64,000 nt of DNA from JAICQM01 sp963781555 (GTDB lineage: Bacteria > Chloroflexota > Limnocylindria > QHBO01): positions 62,001 through 126,000 of the forward strand of contig CAWAGB010000005.1 of the NCBI GenBank assembly GCA_963781555.1. The letters are read 5' to 3'. The notes beneath the pieces were generated by a model, which searched no databases, was not told the origin of the DNA, and saw nothing but the letters and a program-made list of their open reading frames with translations. Position 1 is the first letter of the stretch, and each line of letters starts with the position of its first letter. Both the position numbers and the translations under genes were made by a program. Positions 44,876-54,110 of the stretch are shown one piece after another.

Positions 44876-46060
44876 ATGACCGACCACGAGCACGATCGCC
44901 GCGGCGGCGACCGATTCGAGACTCTCGCCGTCCATGCGGGTGCCGAGCCGGACCCGCACACCGGCGCCGTGGTGCCCGCCATCCAGATGAGCACCACCTT
45001 CAAGCAGGACGGGGTGGGCGGGATCCGCGACGGGTTCGAGTACGGGCGCTCGGGGAACCCCACGCGACGCGCGCTCGAGAGTGCCATCGCGACCCTCGAA
45101 GGCGGGACCCACGGCCTCGCCTACGCCTCCGGCCTGGCGGCGACCCAGAACATCCTCTACCTGCTCGATCCCGGCGACCGCCTCCTGATGAGCGACGACG
45201 TCTACGGCGGCACCTGGCGCCTCGCTGACAAGGTCTGGAAGCGCTACGGGATCAAGACCGATGCGATGGACCTGCGTGACCTGGATGCCATCGCCGGCGC
45301 GCTTTCCGGATCCGCGCCGCCGCGGATGATCTGGATCGAGACACCTACCAACCCGTTGCTCAAGGTCGTCGACATCAGCTCGGTGGCGCGCCTGGCGGCG
45401 ACCGCCGGCGTGGTCACGGTGGTCGACAACACGTTCGCCACGCCCTACCTCCAGCGGCCGCTGGAGCTCGGCGCCGACATCGTCATGCACAGCGCCACCA
45501 AATACCTCGGCGGCCACTCCGACGTCATCGGCGGCCTGGTGGCGACCCGATCGGACGAGCTGGCGGAGCGGATGCGCTTCCATCAGAACGCTGCGGGCGC
45601 CGTGCCGAGCCCGTTCGACTGCTTCCTGGTGATGCGCGGTCTGCGCACCCTGGCGGTGCGGATGGAGCGGGCATCCGGCAATGCCGGGCTCATTGCCGCC
45701 TGGCTGGTCGGCCGCAGCGAGGTCGAGCGGGTGCACTACCCGGGCCTGCCGGAGCATCCGCAGCATGACCTCGTAGCGCGCCAGATGCGGATGCCCGGTG
45801 CCATGGTGAGCTTCGAGCTGCACGGCGGCGAGGCTGCGGCCCGAGCCTTCGTGGGGGCGACGCGGCTCTTCACGCTGGCCGAGTCGCTCGGCGCGGTCGA
45901 GTCGTTGATCGAGGTGCCGGCGGCCATGACCCACCTCTCGGTCGCCGAGTCGCCCCTGGCGGTGCCGCCCGGCCTGGTGCGCCTCTCGGTGGGCATCGAG
46001 AGCGTCGATGACCTGGTAGCGGACCTCGCCGGCGGCTTCGCGGCTGCGGCATCGGCCTGA
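44876..46060 (+). CDS. cystathionine gamma-lyase/gamma-synthase family enzyme
   Basis: 394 residues. A Cys/Met-metabolism PLP enzyme: FEYGRSGNPTRRALESAIA, ETPTNPLLKVVDIS, PLP Lys in MHSATKYLGGHSDVIGG, and the end VAESPLAVPPGLVRLSVGIE. Family substrates overlap, so lyase, synthase and methionine gamma-lyase cannot be told apart by eye. The nearby beta-synthase argues for transsulfuration. ATG 44876 has CACAAT nine bases upstream. Confidence 0.9.
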   Translation: MTDHEHDRRGGDRFETLAVHAGAEPDPHTGAVVPAIQMSTTFKQDGVGGIRDGFEYGRSGNPTRRALESAIATLEGGTHGLAYASGLAATQNILYLLDPGDRLLMSDDVYGGTWRLADKVWKRYGIKTDAMDLRDLDAIAGALSGSAPPRMIWIETPTNPLLKVVDISSVARLAATAGVVTVVDNTFATPYLQRPLELGADIVMHSATKYLGGHSDVIGGLVATRSDELAERMRFHQNAAGAVPSPFDCFLVMRGLRTLAVRMERASGNAGLIAAWLVGRSEVERVHYPGLPEHPQHDLVARQMRMPGAMVSFELHGGEAAARAFVGATRLFTLAESLGAVESLIEVPAAMTHLSVAESPLAVPPGLVRLSVGIESVDDLVADLAGGFAAAASA

Positions 46061-46611
46061 TGGGCGACGCCAGCACCCGACCGCGGCGCGAGCGCAACGC
46101 GGACGGCGAGGAGATCGTCGTCGACGGCCCGACCGAGCTTGTCGAGGCGGAGGATGGCACCCTCGTCGAGCGGCTGAGCAGCGGCACGGCGACCCTGCTC
46201 CTCGTCTGGCTGATGGGGATCGGTGCGCTGTCGACGCTCGTCGGCGCGTGGCTCTTCGTCTTCTTCGTGAGCGGGGAGCGGCTCGGCCTGGGCGACCTGT
46301 TCGGCGGCTTCGGGTTCTACACGGCGCTGGGCGGTGCCGCAGGACCGAGCGTGCTGTGGCTGGCCGGTCGCGCGCAGGGCCATTCGCTGGCCTGGTTCGG
46401 ATGGACCGCCATGCGTATCGCGGGCCTGATGGTCGTCATCCTCGCCGCCGTGGTGCTCCTGGCGACGCTCGTCCTGGCCGGGCGCCTCCCCGAGGCGGGT
46501 GTCATCCCGCCCGCGGTGCTGCTGGCGGTCATGGCCGCCGTCCTCAGCCAGGTGTGGGGACTGGCGACCTGGGGCGCCGACCGCTGGATCGCTCGCGCGC
46601 GGGTCGAGTAG
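46060..46611 (+). CDS. four-helix membrane protein, unknown
   Basis: 183 residues. A charged cytoplasmic N-terminus of about 40 residues (STRPRRERNADGEEIVVDG) precedes four predicted membrane helices, including TLLLVWLMGIGALSTLVGAW and AGLMVVILAAVVLLATLVLA. No family is recognised. ATG 46060 shares its A with the upstream stop (TGATG), so it is coupled to the gamma-lyase gene. It converges with the metallo-hydrolase, one base apart. Confidence 0.6.
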   Translation: MGDASTRPRRERNADGEEIVVDGPTELVEAEDGTLVERLSSGTATLLLVWLMGIGALSTLVGAWLFVFFVSGERLGLGDLFGGFGFYTALGGAAGPSVLWLAGRAQGHSLAWFGWTAMRIAGLMVVILAAVVLLATLVLAGRLPEAGVIPPAVLLAVMAAVLSQVWGLATWGADRWIARARVE

Positions 46612-46612
46612 C

Positions 46613-47392
46613 TCAGACCTCGTAGGTCTTCAGCACCTCGGCGACCTCGACCGGGCCTTCGAACGCCGCAGCGGCCTGCTTGCGCGCCCAGCCGTGGTGG
46701 TCGATGAGCGGCAGGTGGGTGAGCACCAGCTTGCGCACGCGGGCCCTCGTGGCTGCCTCGCCTGCCTCTCCGGGGAGCAGGTGACCCCGTGGCTCGGGCG
46801 GACGCGCGTCCTCGTCGAGCGACCGCAGCGCCGCCTCGCAGAGCAGGAGGTCGGCCCGGTCGGCAAGGGCGTCCAGGTTGTCGGTGGGCGCCGTGTCGGC
46901 CGAGTAGGCGAAGACCTTGTCATCGGTGTCGCCGTCGCCGCGAGCATGGACCCGGAATCCCCAGGTGGGGACGTAGTGCTGCATCGCGTACGGCTCGAAG
47001 CGCAGGCCGCGGATCTCGATCGGGCGTTCGCCGTCGTGCTCCACGAAGTCGAAGCTGCGGGCGAAGAAGTCCGGGTAGCCAGCGCCGCGCGCGAGATCCT
47101 GCAGCTGGTCGGCGGAGCCGGGCGGCACGATCACCTTGAGCCGCTGCTTGGCCTCGTCCAGCCACGGGTAGGCATAGCGGAGCGTCACCAGGTCCAGGAA
47201 ATGATCGCTGTGCATGTGGCTGATCAGGACGGCGTCGAGCTCCTCGGGCACGCAGCGGCGCAGCAGCTGGGCAACCACGCCGGGGCCCGCGTCTAGCAGG
47301 ACGCGTGCTCCGCCGCCGTCGACGAGATACCCCGCACAGGCCTCACCGGGGTTGGGCCGGGCAGGGCTCCGGCCGAGGATCGTCAGACGCAT
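46613..47392 (-). CDS. metallo-beta-lactamase-fold hydrolase, RNase Z-like
   Basis: 259 residues. The zinc motif is ISHMHSDHFLDL (HxHxDH), with further ligands in FAYSADTAPTDNL and VLTHLPLIDHHGW. The N-terminus MRLTILGRSPARPNPGEACA is that of RNase Z/Elac-like and arylsulfatase-like proteins; the tRNA-processing exosite is not evident. It lies 11 bases after gltA on the same strand and is probably part of the mdh-gltA unit. Confidence 0.8.
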   Translation of the reverse strand: MRLTILGRSPARPNPGEACAGYLVDGGGARVLLDAGPGVVAQLLRRCVPEELDAVLISHMHSDHFLDLVTLRYAYPWLDEAKQRLKVIVPPGSADQLQDLARGAGYPDFFARSFDFVEHDGERPIEIRGLRFEPYAMQHYVPTWGFRVHARGDGDTDDKVFAYSADTAPTDNLDALADRADLLLCEAALRSLDEDARPPEPRGHLLPGEAGEAATRARVRKLVLTHLPLIDHHGWARKQAAAAFEGPVEVAEVLKTYEV

Positions 47393-47403
47393 GTCGGCGT
47401 AGG

Positions 47404-48734
<1,331 letters not shown>

Positions 48735-48738
<4 letters not shown>

Positions 48739-49736
48739 GCGCCGATCAGCTCCGTCACCGCGTCGCGCTCCTCGAGCAGCTCATCGGTCGTCGCCTGGAC
48801 CTTCTGTGCGGCCCATGCGCCGTGCTCGATGCCTCCGACGATCTCCACCACGCCCGGGGCGGTGGCGCGCAGCGGGTAGCCGAAGACGAGGCCCTCGGGA
48901 ACGTCGTAGCCGCCGGTGGCGGGCGCGGGGATCGCCGCGCTGAACGTCTCGCTGGTGGGCTGGGTGATGTTGCGAACGGTGTCGATTACCGCATTCGCGG
49001 CACTGGCCGCGCTGGACTGGCCGCGAGCCGCGATGATCGCCGCCCCGCGCTGCTGCACCGTGGCGATGAAGTCGCCCTGCAGCCACGCCTCGTCGATCGC
49101 CTCCGTGGCAGGGAGGCCGCCGACCGTGGCGTGGTAGAAGTCGGGGAACTGGGTGGAGCTGTGGTTGCCCCAGATCGACAGGTCGCGCACCTCGCTGACC
49201 GGTACGCCGGCCTTGATCGCCAGCTGTGAGCGGCCACGGTTCTCGTCGAGCATGGTCATGGCGAACCAGCGGTCGCGCGGCATGCCGTGGCGGGCCGCCG
49301 CGGCGGAGCCGATGAGCGCGTTGGTATTGCACGGGTTGCCGACCACCAGCACGCGCGCGTCGTCTGCCGCGTGCTTCCCGATCGCCTCGCCCTGGCCGGT
49401 GAAGATCCCGCCATTGATGGTGAGCAGGTCCTTGCGCTCCATCCCCTGCTTGCGCGGGACGGCGCCCACCAGCAGGGACCAGTTGGCACCGCGGAACGCC
49501 TCCTCGGCGCTCGAGGTGGTGACCACGCCGTCGAGCAGCGGGAAGGCACAGTCCTCGAGCTCCATCACGACCCCGGCGAGGGCCGGCAGGGCGGCCTCCA
49601 GCTCGAGGAGCCGCAGCTGGACCTTGGTGGCGGGTCCGAACATCTGCCCCGAGGCGATGCGGAAGAGAAGCGCGTAGCCGATCTGCCCGGCCGCGCCGGT
49701 AACGGCCACGCTCACGCGGTCGGGGGAGTCGGGCAT
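48735..49736 (-). CDS. mdh: malate dehydrogenase
   Basis: 333 residues. NAD fold VAVTGAAGQIGYALLFRIAS; substrate Arg in GAVPRKQGMERKDLL; VVGNPCNTNALIGS; catalytic His in IWGNHSSTQFPDFYHATV. This is the dimeric cytosolic-type MDH found in actinobacteria and others. ATG 49736 has GGAGG four bases upstream and TACACT at 49775-49780 as a -10 box, so this mRNA has a real leader. Confidence 0.95.
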
Positions 49737-49774
49737 GTGGCCTCCGAGATCGTGGGTGATCGTGCTGGTCTCCG

Positions 49775-49780
49775 AGTGTA
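49775..49780 (-). promoter_or_regulatory. -10 box of the mdh-gltA operon
   Basis: TACACT on the minus strand, giving a 5' leader of roughly 30 bases with GGAGG near its end. Confidence 0.45.
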
Positions 49781-49820
49781 CCGCAGGGCCCATGCCCGTT
49801 CGCCGCGGTCGAATCGGCCC

Positions 49821-50342
49821 CTACCAGTCGCGCGGGACGCCGCGCCGGTCGCCCGCCCAATCGGCAAGCGCGGTGGCCATCGAGCGGAACGCCATGCGCG
49901 GCAGCCATCCCGGCACCTCCGCACGCGTCACCCACGCATGCTCGGACGATTCTTCATCCGCATTGACCGATGCGCCAGCAACGGCGGGCCGCGCGAGGAA
50001 GATGGCGCTCACCGCGTTCCCCGGCCGCGAGGTGTAGATGCCGACCAGCTCGACCAGCTGCACCTCGAACCCGGCCTCCTCGGCCGTCTCCCGGCACGCT
50101 CCCTCCTCTACGGACTCTCCCGGCTCCAGGTAGCCCGCCGGCAGGTCCCACGCGCCGAGCCCCGGCTCGACGGCGCGCCGCAGGAGCAATACCTCCGCCT
50201 CACCGTCGGCGTTGTGACGCTGGACGAGCGTGCCGGCGGCTGGCTTCGGGTTGGCGTACCAGCGCCAGTCGCACCGGTCGCAGACCAGTGGCTGCTCGAC
50301 CGGCTGGGCGCAATGGGGACAGGCGGGGACGCTGCGGCTCAT
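49821..50342 (-). CDS. Nudix hydrolase with N-terminal zinc ribbon
   Basis: 173 residues. A zinc ribbon (CPHCAQPVEQPLVCDRC) comes first, then the Nudix box GYLEPGESVEEGACRETAEE-AGF. This domain order resembles NADH pyrophosphatase-like and ADP-ribose pyrophosphatase-like proteins. It cleaves a nucleoside diphosphate linked to another group. ATG 50342 is preferred; ATG 50372 would add ten residues. Confidence 0.88.
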   Translation of the reverse strand: MSRSVPACPHCAQPVEQPLVCDRCDWRWYANPKPAAGTLVQRHNADGEAEVLLLRRAVEPGLGAWDLPAGYLEPGESVEEGACRETAEEAGFEVQLVELVGIYTSRPGNAVSAIFLARPAVAGASVNADEESSEHAWVTRAEVPGWLPRMAFRSMATALADWAGDRRGVPRDW

Positions 50343-50386
50343 GCGGCGGAATGTACCCCGCATCCGTTCCATTCGTCGACGTCTAT

Positions 50387-50402
50387 ATTGACAGAAATCA
50401 AT
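50387..50402. promoter_or_regulatory. ArsR-type inverted repeat over the Cys-peptide promoter
   Basis: ATTGA-CAGAAA-TCAAT, a perfect 5-6-5 inverted repeat whose left half includes the -35 TTGACA. It has the size and base content of ArsR/SmtB operators. No metal-type ArsR is in the window to pair it with. Confidence 0.5.
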
Positions 50403-50415
50403 GGAATGCTACCGT
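50388..50415 (+). promoter_or_regulatory. promoter of the Cys-peptide gene
   Basis: TTGACA (50388-50393), 16 bases, TACCGT (50410-50415) with an extended TGC before it. Transcription would start about 20 bases before ATG 50440, just ahead of the ribosome site. Confidence 0.6.
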
Positions 50416-50439
50416 GGTGGGGAAAGGAGGTGCCTCGCG

Positions 50440-50481
50440 ATGTGCTGCGATCCTGACTGCTGCGGCGGAAGCTGCTGCTAG
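50440..50481 (+). CDS. 13-residue cysteine-rich peptide (putative metal/arsenic-binding)
   Basis: MCCDPDCCGGSCC then TAG: six of 13 residues are Cys, in three pairs. AAAGGAGGTG (50423-50432) is the best Shine-Dalgarno in the window, nine bases before ATG 50440. A TTGACA / TACCGT promoter and an ATTGA-N6-TCAAT repeat lie just upstream. The last stop bases overlap the stop of the convergent arsC. No known family is recognised. Three vicinal dithiols would bind arsenite, zinc or copper strongly, so a mini-metallothionein or metal-responsive leader is the natural guess; neither translation nor function is proven. Confidence 0.6.
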   Translation: MCCDPDCCGGSCC

Positions 50482-50927
50482 ACCGATGCGGGCGGCGGAG
50501 CCCCCTCCGCCGCCCGGCGCGCCGCCACGAAGGCCGCGATGCGGTCGCGCAGGTCGTCGCGCGCGTCGCGAAAGGCGGGGAGCCGTCCCGCCCCGACAAC
50601 GGCTGATGGATCCGGGATGCTCCAGTGCAGCTGGTCACGCACTCCCGGCAGCACCGGGCACGCCTCGCGGGCCTGGTCACAGACGGTGATGAGCCAGTCG
50701 ACCCGCTGATCCAGGTAGCGCTCCAGCGTCTTGCTCTCCTGGCCGCTGACGTCGATCCCGATCTCGGCCATCGCGGCGATCGCCTCGGGCCGGACGGCCG
50801 TGGCCTCCGTCCCCGCGCTGTGCACCTCGAACCTATCGCCGGCCAGGTGGCGCAGCAGACCCTCCGCCATCTGGGAGCGGGCGCTGTTGTGGGTGCACAG
50901 GAAGAGGACGCGCGGTCGCTGGGTCAT
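50478..50927 (-). CDS. arsC: ArsC, thioredoxin-coupled arsenate reductase
   Basis: 149 residues. The low-molecular-weight phosphatase P-loop is VLFLCTHNSARSQMAEGLL, and the two redox cysteines are in TVCDQAREACPVLPG, which separates arsenate reductase from tyrosine phosphatases. It reduces arsenate to arsenite via a disulfide cascade. ATG 50927 lies in GGACCGATG. An arsenite exporter is not present nearby. It converges with the 13-residue Cys-rich peptide gene, stops overlapping. Confidence 0.92.
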   Translation of the reverse strand: MTQRPRVLFLCTHNSARSQMAEGLLRHLAGDRFEVHSAGTEATAVRPEAIAAMAEIGIDVSGQESKTLERYLDQRVDWLITVCDQAREACPVLPGVRDQLHWSIPDPSAVVGAGRLPAFRDARDDLRDRIAAFVAARRAAEGAPPPASV

Positions 50928-51083
50928 CGGTCCGTCAGTTTCCGCCACACCCCCCGTCGTGTCCACATTGGGGACGGGGTGTGGATAACCCGCCAAGGTT
51001 GTTCGACATTCGGGGATAAGAGGTATTGCGGCCACCCGGGCAGCGCGCCTATTCTCTGGTTGTCCCGAAGGGGCGGCCGATCG
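50928..51083. other. arsC upstream spacer with inverted repeat and DnaA-like boxes
   Basis: No gene is seen. CCACACCCCCCGTC (50943-50956) and GACGGGGTGTGG (50974-50985) form a nearly perfect inverted repeat with a two-base bulge. TGTGGATAA (50980-50988) is an exact reverse DnaA box and GTGTCCACA (50960-50968) a near match. dnaA, dnaN and AT-rich unwinding sequences are absent, so an origin is unlikely. Confidence 0.45.
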
Positions 51084-51084
51084 G

Positions 51085-51139
51085 CACCAGCGATTGCATC
51101 AACGGAGCCGTGACGCGACACCGGCGATTGCATCAACGG
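51085..51139. repeat. pair of 21-base direct repeats
   Basis: CACC(A/G)GCGATTGCATCAACGG occurs at 51085-51105 and 51119-51139, differing at one base, with starts 34 bases apart. They lie between arsC and the SRPBCC gene and may be regulator sites or remnants of a repeat array. Confidence 0.7.
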
Positions 51140-51183
51140 TTCGCGGCGGCGGTTCCTTCGGGACGTTTTCGTGCGCGCGAAAT

Positions 51184-51210
51184 GGGGGCCGAGCGCAGCG
51201 CCCGGCCCCC
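51184..51210 (-). terminator. hairpin terminator after the ArsR-SRPBCC pair
   Basis: GGGGGCCG and CGGCCCCC form an eight-base stem around AGCGCAGCGCC, 12 bases after the SRPBCC stop, followed on the minus strand by ATTTC. Confidence 0.7.
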
Positions 51211-51222
51211 ATCGCGATGCGG

Positions 51223-51735
51223 TCACCCCTCGGCCAGCACGGCCTCCAGGCGATCCCAGGTCTCGATCGCGCCACCGACCATGCCGGTCGCCAGCGCTCC
51301 CTCGATCGCCTCCGGGCTGCCCATGTGGCCGACCGAGCGGACCGTGGTCCGGCCATTGGCCTCCTCGAGCGTGCAGGTCTCGGGTCCGCCCTGCGGCCCC
51401 AGGCCCTCCACGTCGAACATGAACGTCCATCGGTACCCCTGCGGCGGCGTCACCTCGAGGTACTCGCCGTAGAACACGACATCGTCGCGGTCGGCGGCGC
51501 TGCTGCGGTAACGCCACGCGCCACCGGGTCGGACGTCCATCTCCTCGACCGTCGTCGTGGTGCCGTGCGGTCCCCACCAGCGGGGGACGATCTCGCGATC
51601 CGTGAGGGCCTTCCAGACCAGCTCACGCGGGGCGTCGAAGGTGCGCTCGAAAACGAGGTCGCCGCCCTCCGAGTAGATGGTGGTGCTGTCGGTGCTACCG
51701 CGGTCGATGCGGCTTGCGGACATCGTGGTCTCCAT
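51223..51735 (-). CDS. SRPBCC/AHSA1-type protein
   Basis: 170 residues. The AHSA1-like START-fold motifs are FERTFDAPRELVWKALTDRE, VPRWWGPHGTTTTVEEMDVR and RWTFMFDVEGLGPQGG, ending in GGAIETWDRLEAVLAEG. Members bind hydrophobic ligands and are commonly paired with ArsR-type regulators, as here. AAGGAG lies seven bases before ATG 51735, so the gene overlaps the regulator by 41 bases; ATG 51723 is a weaker start. Confidence 0.88.
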   Translation of the reverse strand: METTMSASRIDRGSTDSTTIYSEGGDLVFERTFDAPRELVWKALTDREIVPRWWGPHGTTTTVEEMDVRPGGAWRYRSSAADRDDVVFYGEYLEVTPPQGYRWTFMFDVEGLGPQGGPETCTLEEANGRTTVRSVGHMGSPEAIEGALATGMVGGAIETWDRLEAVLAEG

Positions 51736-52072
51736 GGACGTGCTCCTTGTCCTGAACGTCGCGGAGATAGGAATCCAGCCGCTCGAAGCTCTCCTCCCAA
51801 TGGCGTCGGTACTGGCCGAGCCAATCCGCCACATCCCGCAGCGGGCCGGCCCGCAGGCGGCGTGGACGCCACTGCGCCTGGCGACCCTGCTCGATCAGCC
51901 CCGCCCGCTCCAGCACCCGGAGGTGCTTGGAGATGGCGGGCTGGCTCATCTCGAACGGTGCCGCGAGCTCGGTGACCGATGCCTCGCCCTCCGCGAGACG
52001 GGCCAGGAGCGCGCGTCGCGTCGGATCGGCGAGGGCTGCGAAGGTGGTGCTGAGCTCGTCGTGCGGCTGCAT
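51695..52072 (-). CDS. ArsR-family regulator of the SRPBCC pair
   Basis: 125 residues. Winged helix: FAALADPTRRALLARLAEGE, then VTELAAPFEMSQPAISKHLR and VLERAGLIEQGRQAQWRPRR. It lacks cysteines, so it is not an arsenic sensor; this subgroup controls its own SRPBCC partner. The C-terminal RHWEESFERLDSYLRDV is usual for the subgroup. A perfect palindrome lies over its transcript start. Confidence 0.9.
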   Translation of the reverse strand: MQPHDELSTTFAALADPTRRALLARLAEGEASVTELAAPFEMSQPAISKHLRVLERAGLIEQGRQAQWRPRRLRAGPLRDVADWLGQYRRHWEESFERLDSYLRDVQDKEHVHGDHDVRKPHRPR

Positions 52073-52086
52073 GCCTATCACTAACT

Positions 52087-52098
52087 GGTTATATAACC
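52087..52098. promoter_or_regulatory. palindromic operator of the ArsR-SRPBCC pair
   Basis: GGTTATATAACC, a perfect 12-base palindrome located between the -10 box and ATG 52072; probably bound by the ArsR-type protein for autorepression. Confidence 0.6.
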
Positions 52099-52105
52099 TA
52101 TCGGT

Positions 52106-52133
52106 ACTATACGGTGCGCAGGGCTGATGTCAA
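52106..52133 (-). promoter_or_regulatory. promoter of the ArsR-SRPBCC pair
   Basis: Minus strand TTGACA (52128-52133), 16 bases, TATAGT (52106-52111); one of the strongest sigma-70-type promoters in the window. Confidence 0.7.
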
Positions 52134-52156
52134 CCCTGCCAAGAACGGGTTGTGGG

Positions 52157-52882
52157 CTAGCGCTCCACGTTGCGCTGGAGGCGGCGCACCACCTCGGCGG
52201 TCCCCTCGTCCGGGCCGTGGCCCGGCTCCGAGCTCGGACCGGCGAAGGTGCCGAACTGACGGTCGCCCGCGTCGCCCAGCCCCGGGACGATGTACCCGCG
52301 TTCGTTTAGCTCGCGATCCACCGCCGCGACATGGATCTCGACGTCCGGGTGGGCGGCGGTGAGCGTCGCGACGCCCTCGGGGGCCGCGATCAGGGAGACC
52401 TGCTTGATGCGTCTCGCCCCCCACGCCTTGAGAATGTCGACGGTCGCTGCCGCCGACCCGCCGGTGGCAAGCATGGGGTCGAGGATGAGGCAGACCTGCA
52501 CGGTCGCCGCGTCCGGGAGCTTGTTGTAGTACTCCACCGGCTTGAGGGTGCGCTCGTCGCGGTACAGGCCGATGTGCCACACCTCCGCCGATGGCATCAG
52601 CTCGAGCATGGCGTCGACCATGCCGAGACCCGCGCGGAGGACCGGCACGAGGCCGATGCGTGGCTCGAGCTCGGCGCCCTCGGTCATCTCGAGCGGCGTC
52701 TCCACCTGCTTCGGCCGCGGGGCGAGGTCGGCCATCGCCTCGTAACCGAGCAGCCACGTCAGCTCGCGCACGAGCTCGCGGAACTTCTTGGGATCCGTGC
52801 CCACGTCGCGCAGGATCGACAGCTTGTGTGCCACCAGCGGGTGACGGCTGACGTGGAGGGTGGGCGGCGTCATCTCAGGCAT
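52157..52882 (-). CDS. upp: uracil phosphoribosyltransferase
   Basis: 241 residues, about 30 longer than usual because of the C-terminal SSEPGHGPDEGTAEVVRRLQ tail. Signatures include HPLVAHKLSILRDVGTDPKK, PVLRAGLGMVDAML, the PRPP loop LILDPMLATGGSAAATVD and the uracil segment RGYIVPGLGDAGDRQFGT. It salvages uracil to UMP and complements the pyr genes at the window start. ATG 52882 or 52873 are both near the MFS stop, which they overlap. Confidence 0.95.
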   Translation of the reverse strand: MPEMTPPTLHVSRHPLVAHKLSILRDVGTDPKKFRELVRELTWLLGYEAMADLAPRPKQVETPLEMTEGAELEPRIGLVPVLRAGLGMVDAMLELMPSAEVWHIGLYRDERTLKPVEYYNKLPDAATVQVCLILDPMLATGGSAAATVDILKAWGARRIKQVSLIAAPEGVATLTAAHPDVEIHVAAVDRELNERGYIVPGLGDAGDRQFGTFAGPSSEPGHGPDEGTAEVVRRLQRNVER

Positions 52883-54110
52883 CGCCGGTGATTCTAGTCG
52901 GCGCGGCGCGGGTGGCGATGATGGCCGTGCCGGCCAGGACCGCCAGCGCGCCCGCCACGAAGGGACCGGGCGGGCCGGCGAGCGACGCGGCCACCGCGGC
53001 AAGCGCCGGCCCGACGATGCCGGCTGCGTAGAGCGGCAGGTACACCAGGTTGAGCGTCGCGGAACGCCGCTCCGGCGCTGTCTCGGTGGCCAGCAGGCCG
53101 AAGACCATCGCGGTGGCGATGGCGATGCACGCCGCGAAGGCGAATTGCACCACCGCCAGGGCACCCAGTGCCGGCATGAGCGGCATGGCCAGCAGCGTCA
53201 GCCCGGCAAGCCCCAGGGCGCCCAGGAGGACCGGCCGGAAGCCGACGCGATCGCCCAGCGCACCGCCGAGCGGTGAGATGATTGCCCCGCCGAGCGCCGC
53301 GACGCCGACTACCAGCGCAACGGCGCTCGCCAATCCGGGCCCCACGCCAACCAGGCCCTCCACCAGCACGGGGATGTAGGGTCGGCTGGCCTGGGTGGCC
53401 AGGAAGGCGACGGTGTAGATGGCGAAGATCCGTCGGACCACCGGATCGGTCAGGACGCCGCGCATGGCCCCGAACGCCAGGGACAATGTCGACCCGCGGG
53501 GCACCACCTCGGGCCGCACCTCGCGCGTGCCGAGCCAGACGAGGAGCGCGGCGGCCACCGACATGGCGGAGGACAGCCAGAAGACCGCCGGCAGCGCCCA
53601 GTCCATGCCATCGACGAGGAGGCCGGCGGCAGCCGGCCCCAGGGCGAAGCCGATCGGTCCGGAGGCGCCGAAGATGGCGACCGCCAGACCGATGCGCGCT
53701 CGCGGCGCGACGTCCCGGATGGCGGCAAGCATGACGCCCGTGTTGCCGAGCTGGAAGCCGACCAGCAGGAGGGTGATTGCCAGCTGCCACGGCTGGGTCG
53801 AGAGGGCGACGCCGGCGAACACCACGGCCTCGACAACCGCGCTGCGGACGATCACCGCGGTGCGGCTGTACTTGTCGGCCCACACTCCCCACAGCGGCAC
53901 CAGCGGCGCGCCGACCACGAAGATGAGGGCGCTGAAGACACCGATGAAGGTGAGCCGCGCGTCTCCGGTCACCCCGAGGTCGAGGAGGCGCGCTGGGAGG
54001 AGGGCGAAGATCTGGCTGACGCCCGCCGACTCGATGAGTGAGACGGCGAAGTAGACCGCCAGCAGGACTCGCCAATCCTGAGGCGGCCGAGCCGCCGGCG
54101 ATTCAGTCAC
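52875..54110 (-). CDS. MFS transporter
   Basis: 411 residues, 12 helices. The start of the transport domain is WRVLLAVYFAVSLIESAGVS; loop 2-3 has PLWGVWADKYSRTAVIVRSA and loop 8-9 has PLGGALGDRVGFRPVLLGAL. The length, DHA1-like arrangement and ETAPERRSATLNLVYLPLYA suggest drug or small-molecule efflux. GTG 54110 overlaps the reductase gene; ATG 54119 is an alternative. It forms a tight unit with upp and the flavin reductase. Confidence 0.85.
   Translation of the reverse strand: MTESPAARPPQDWRVLLAVYFAVSLIESAGVSQIFALLPARLLDLGVTGDARLTFIGVFSALIFVVGAPLVPLWGVWADKYSRTAVIVRSAVVEAVVFAGVALSTQPWQLAITLLLVGFQLGNTGVMLAAIRDVAPRARIGLAVAIFGASGPIGFALGPAAAGLLVDGMDWALPAVFWLSSAMSVAAALLVWLGTREVRPEVVPRGSTLSLAFGAMRGVLTDPVVRRIFAIYTVAFLATQASRPYIPVLVEGLVGVGPGLASAVALVVGVAALGGAIISPLGGALGDRVGFRPVLLGALGLAGLTLLAMPLMPALGALAVVQFAFAACIAIATAMVFGLLATETAPERRSATLNLVYLPLYAAGIVGPALAAVAASLAGPPGPFVAGALAVLAGTAIIATRAAPTRITGDA

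Noticed and set aside
50977..51020. Replication origin
   Set aside because: Only one exact and one near DnaA box, no AT-rich unwinding element and no dnaA, dnaN, gyrB or rpmH nearby.
51695..52072. Arsenic-sensing ArsR controlling arsC
   Set aside because: The protein has no cysteines and is fused in arrangement to an SRPBCC partner, a separate subgroup.
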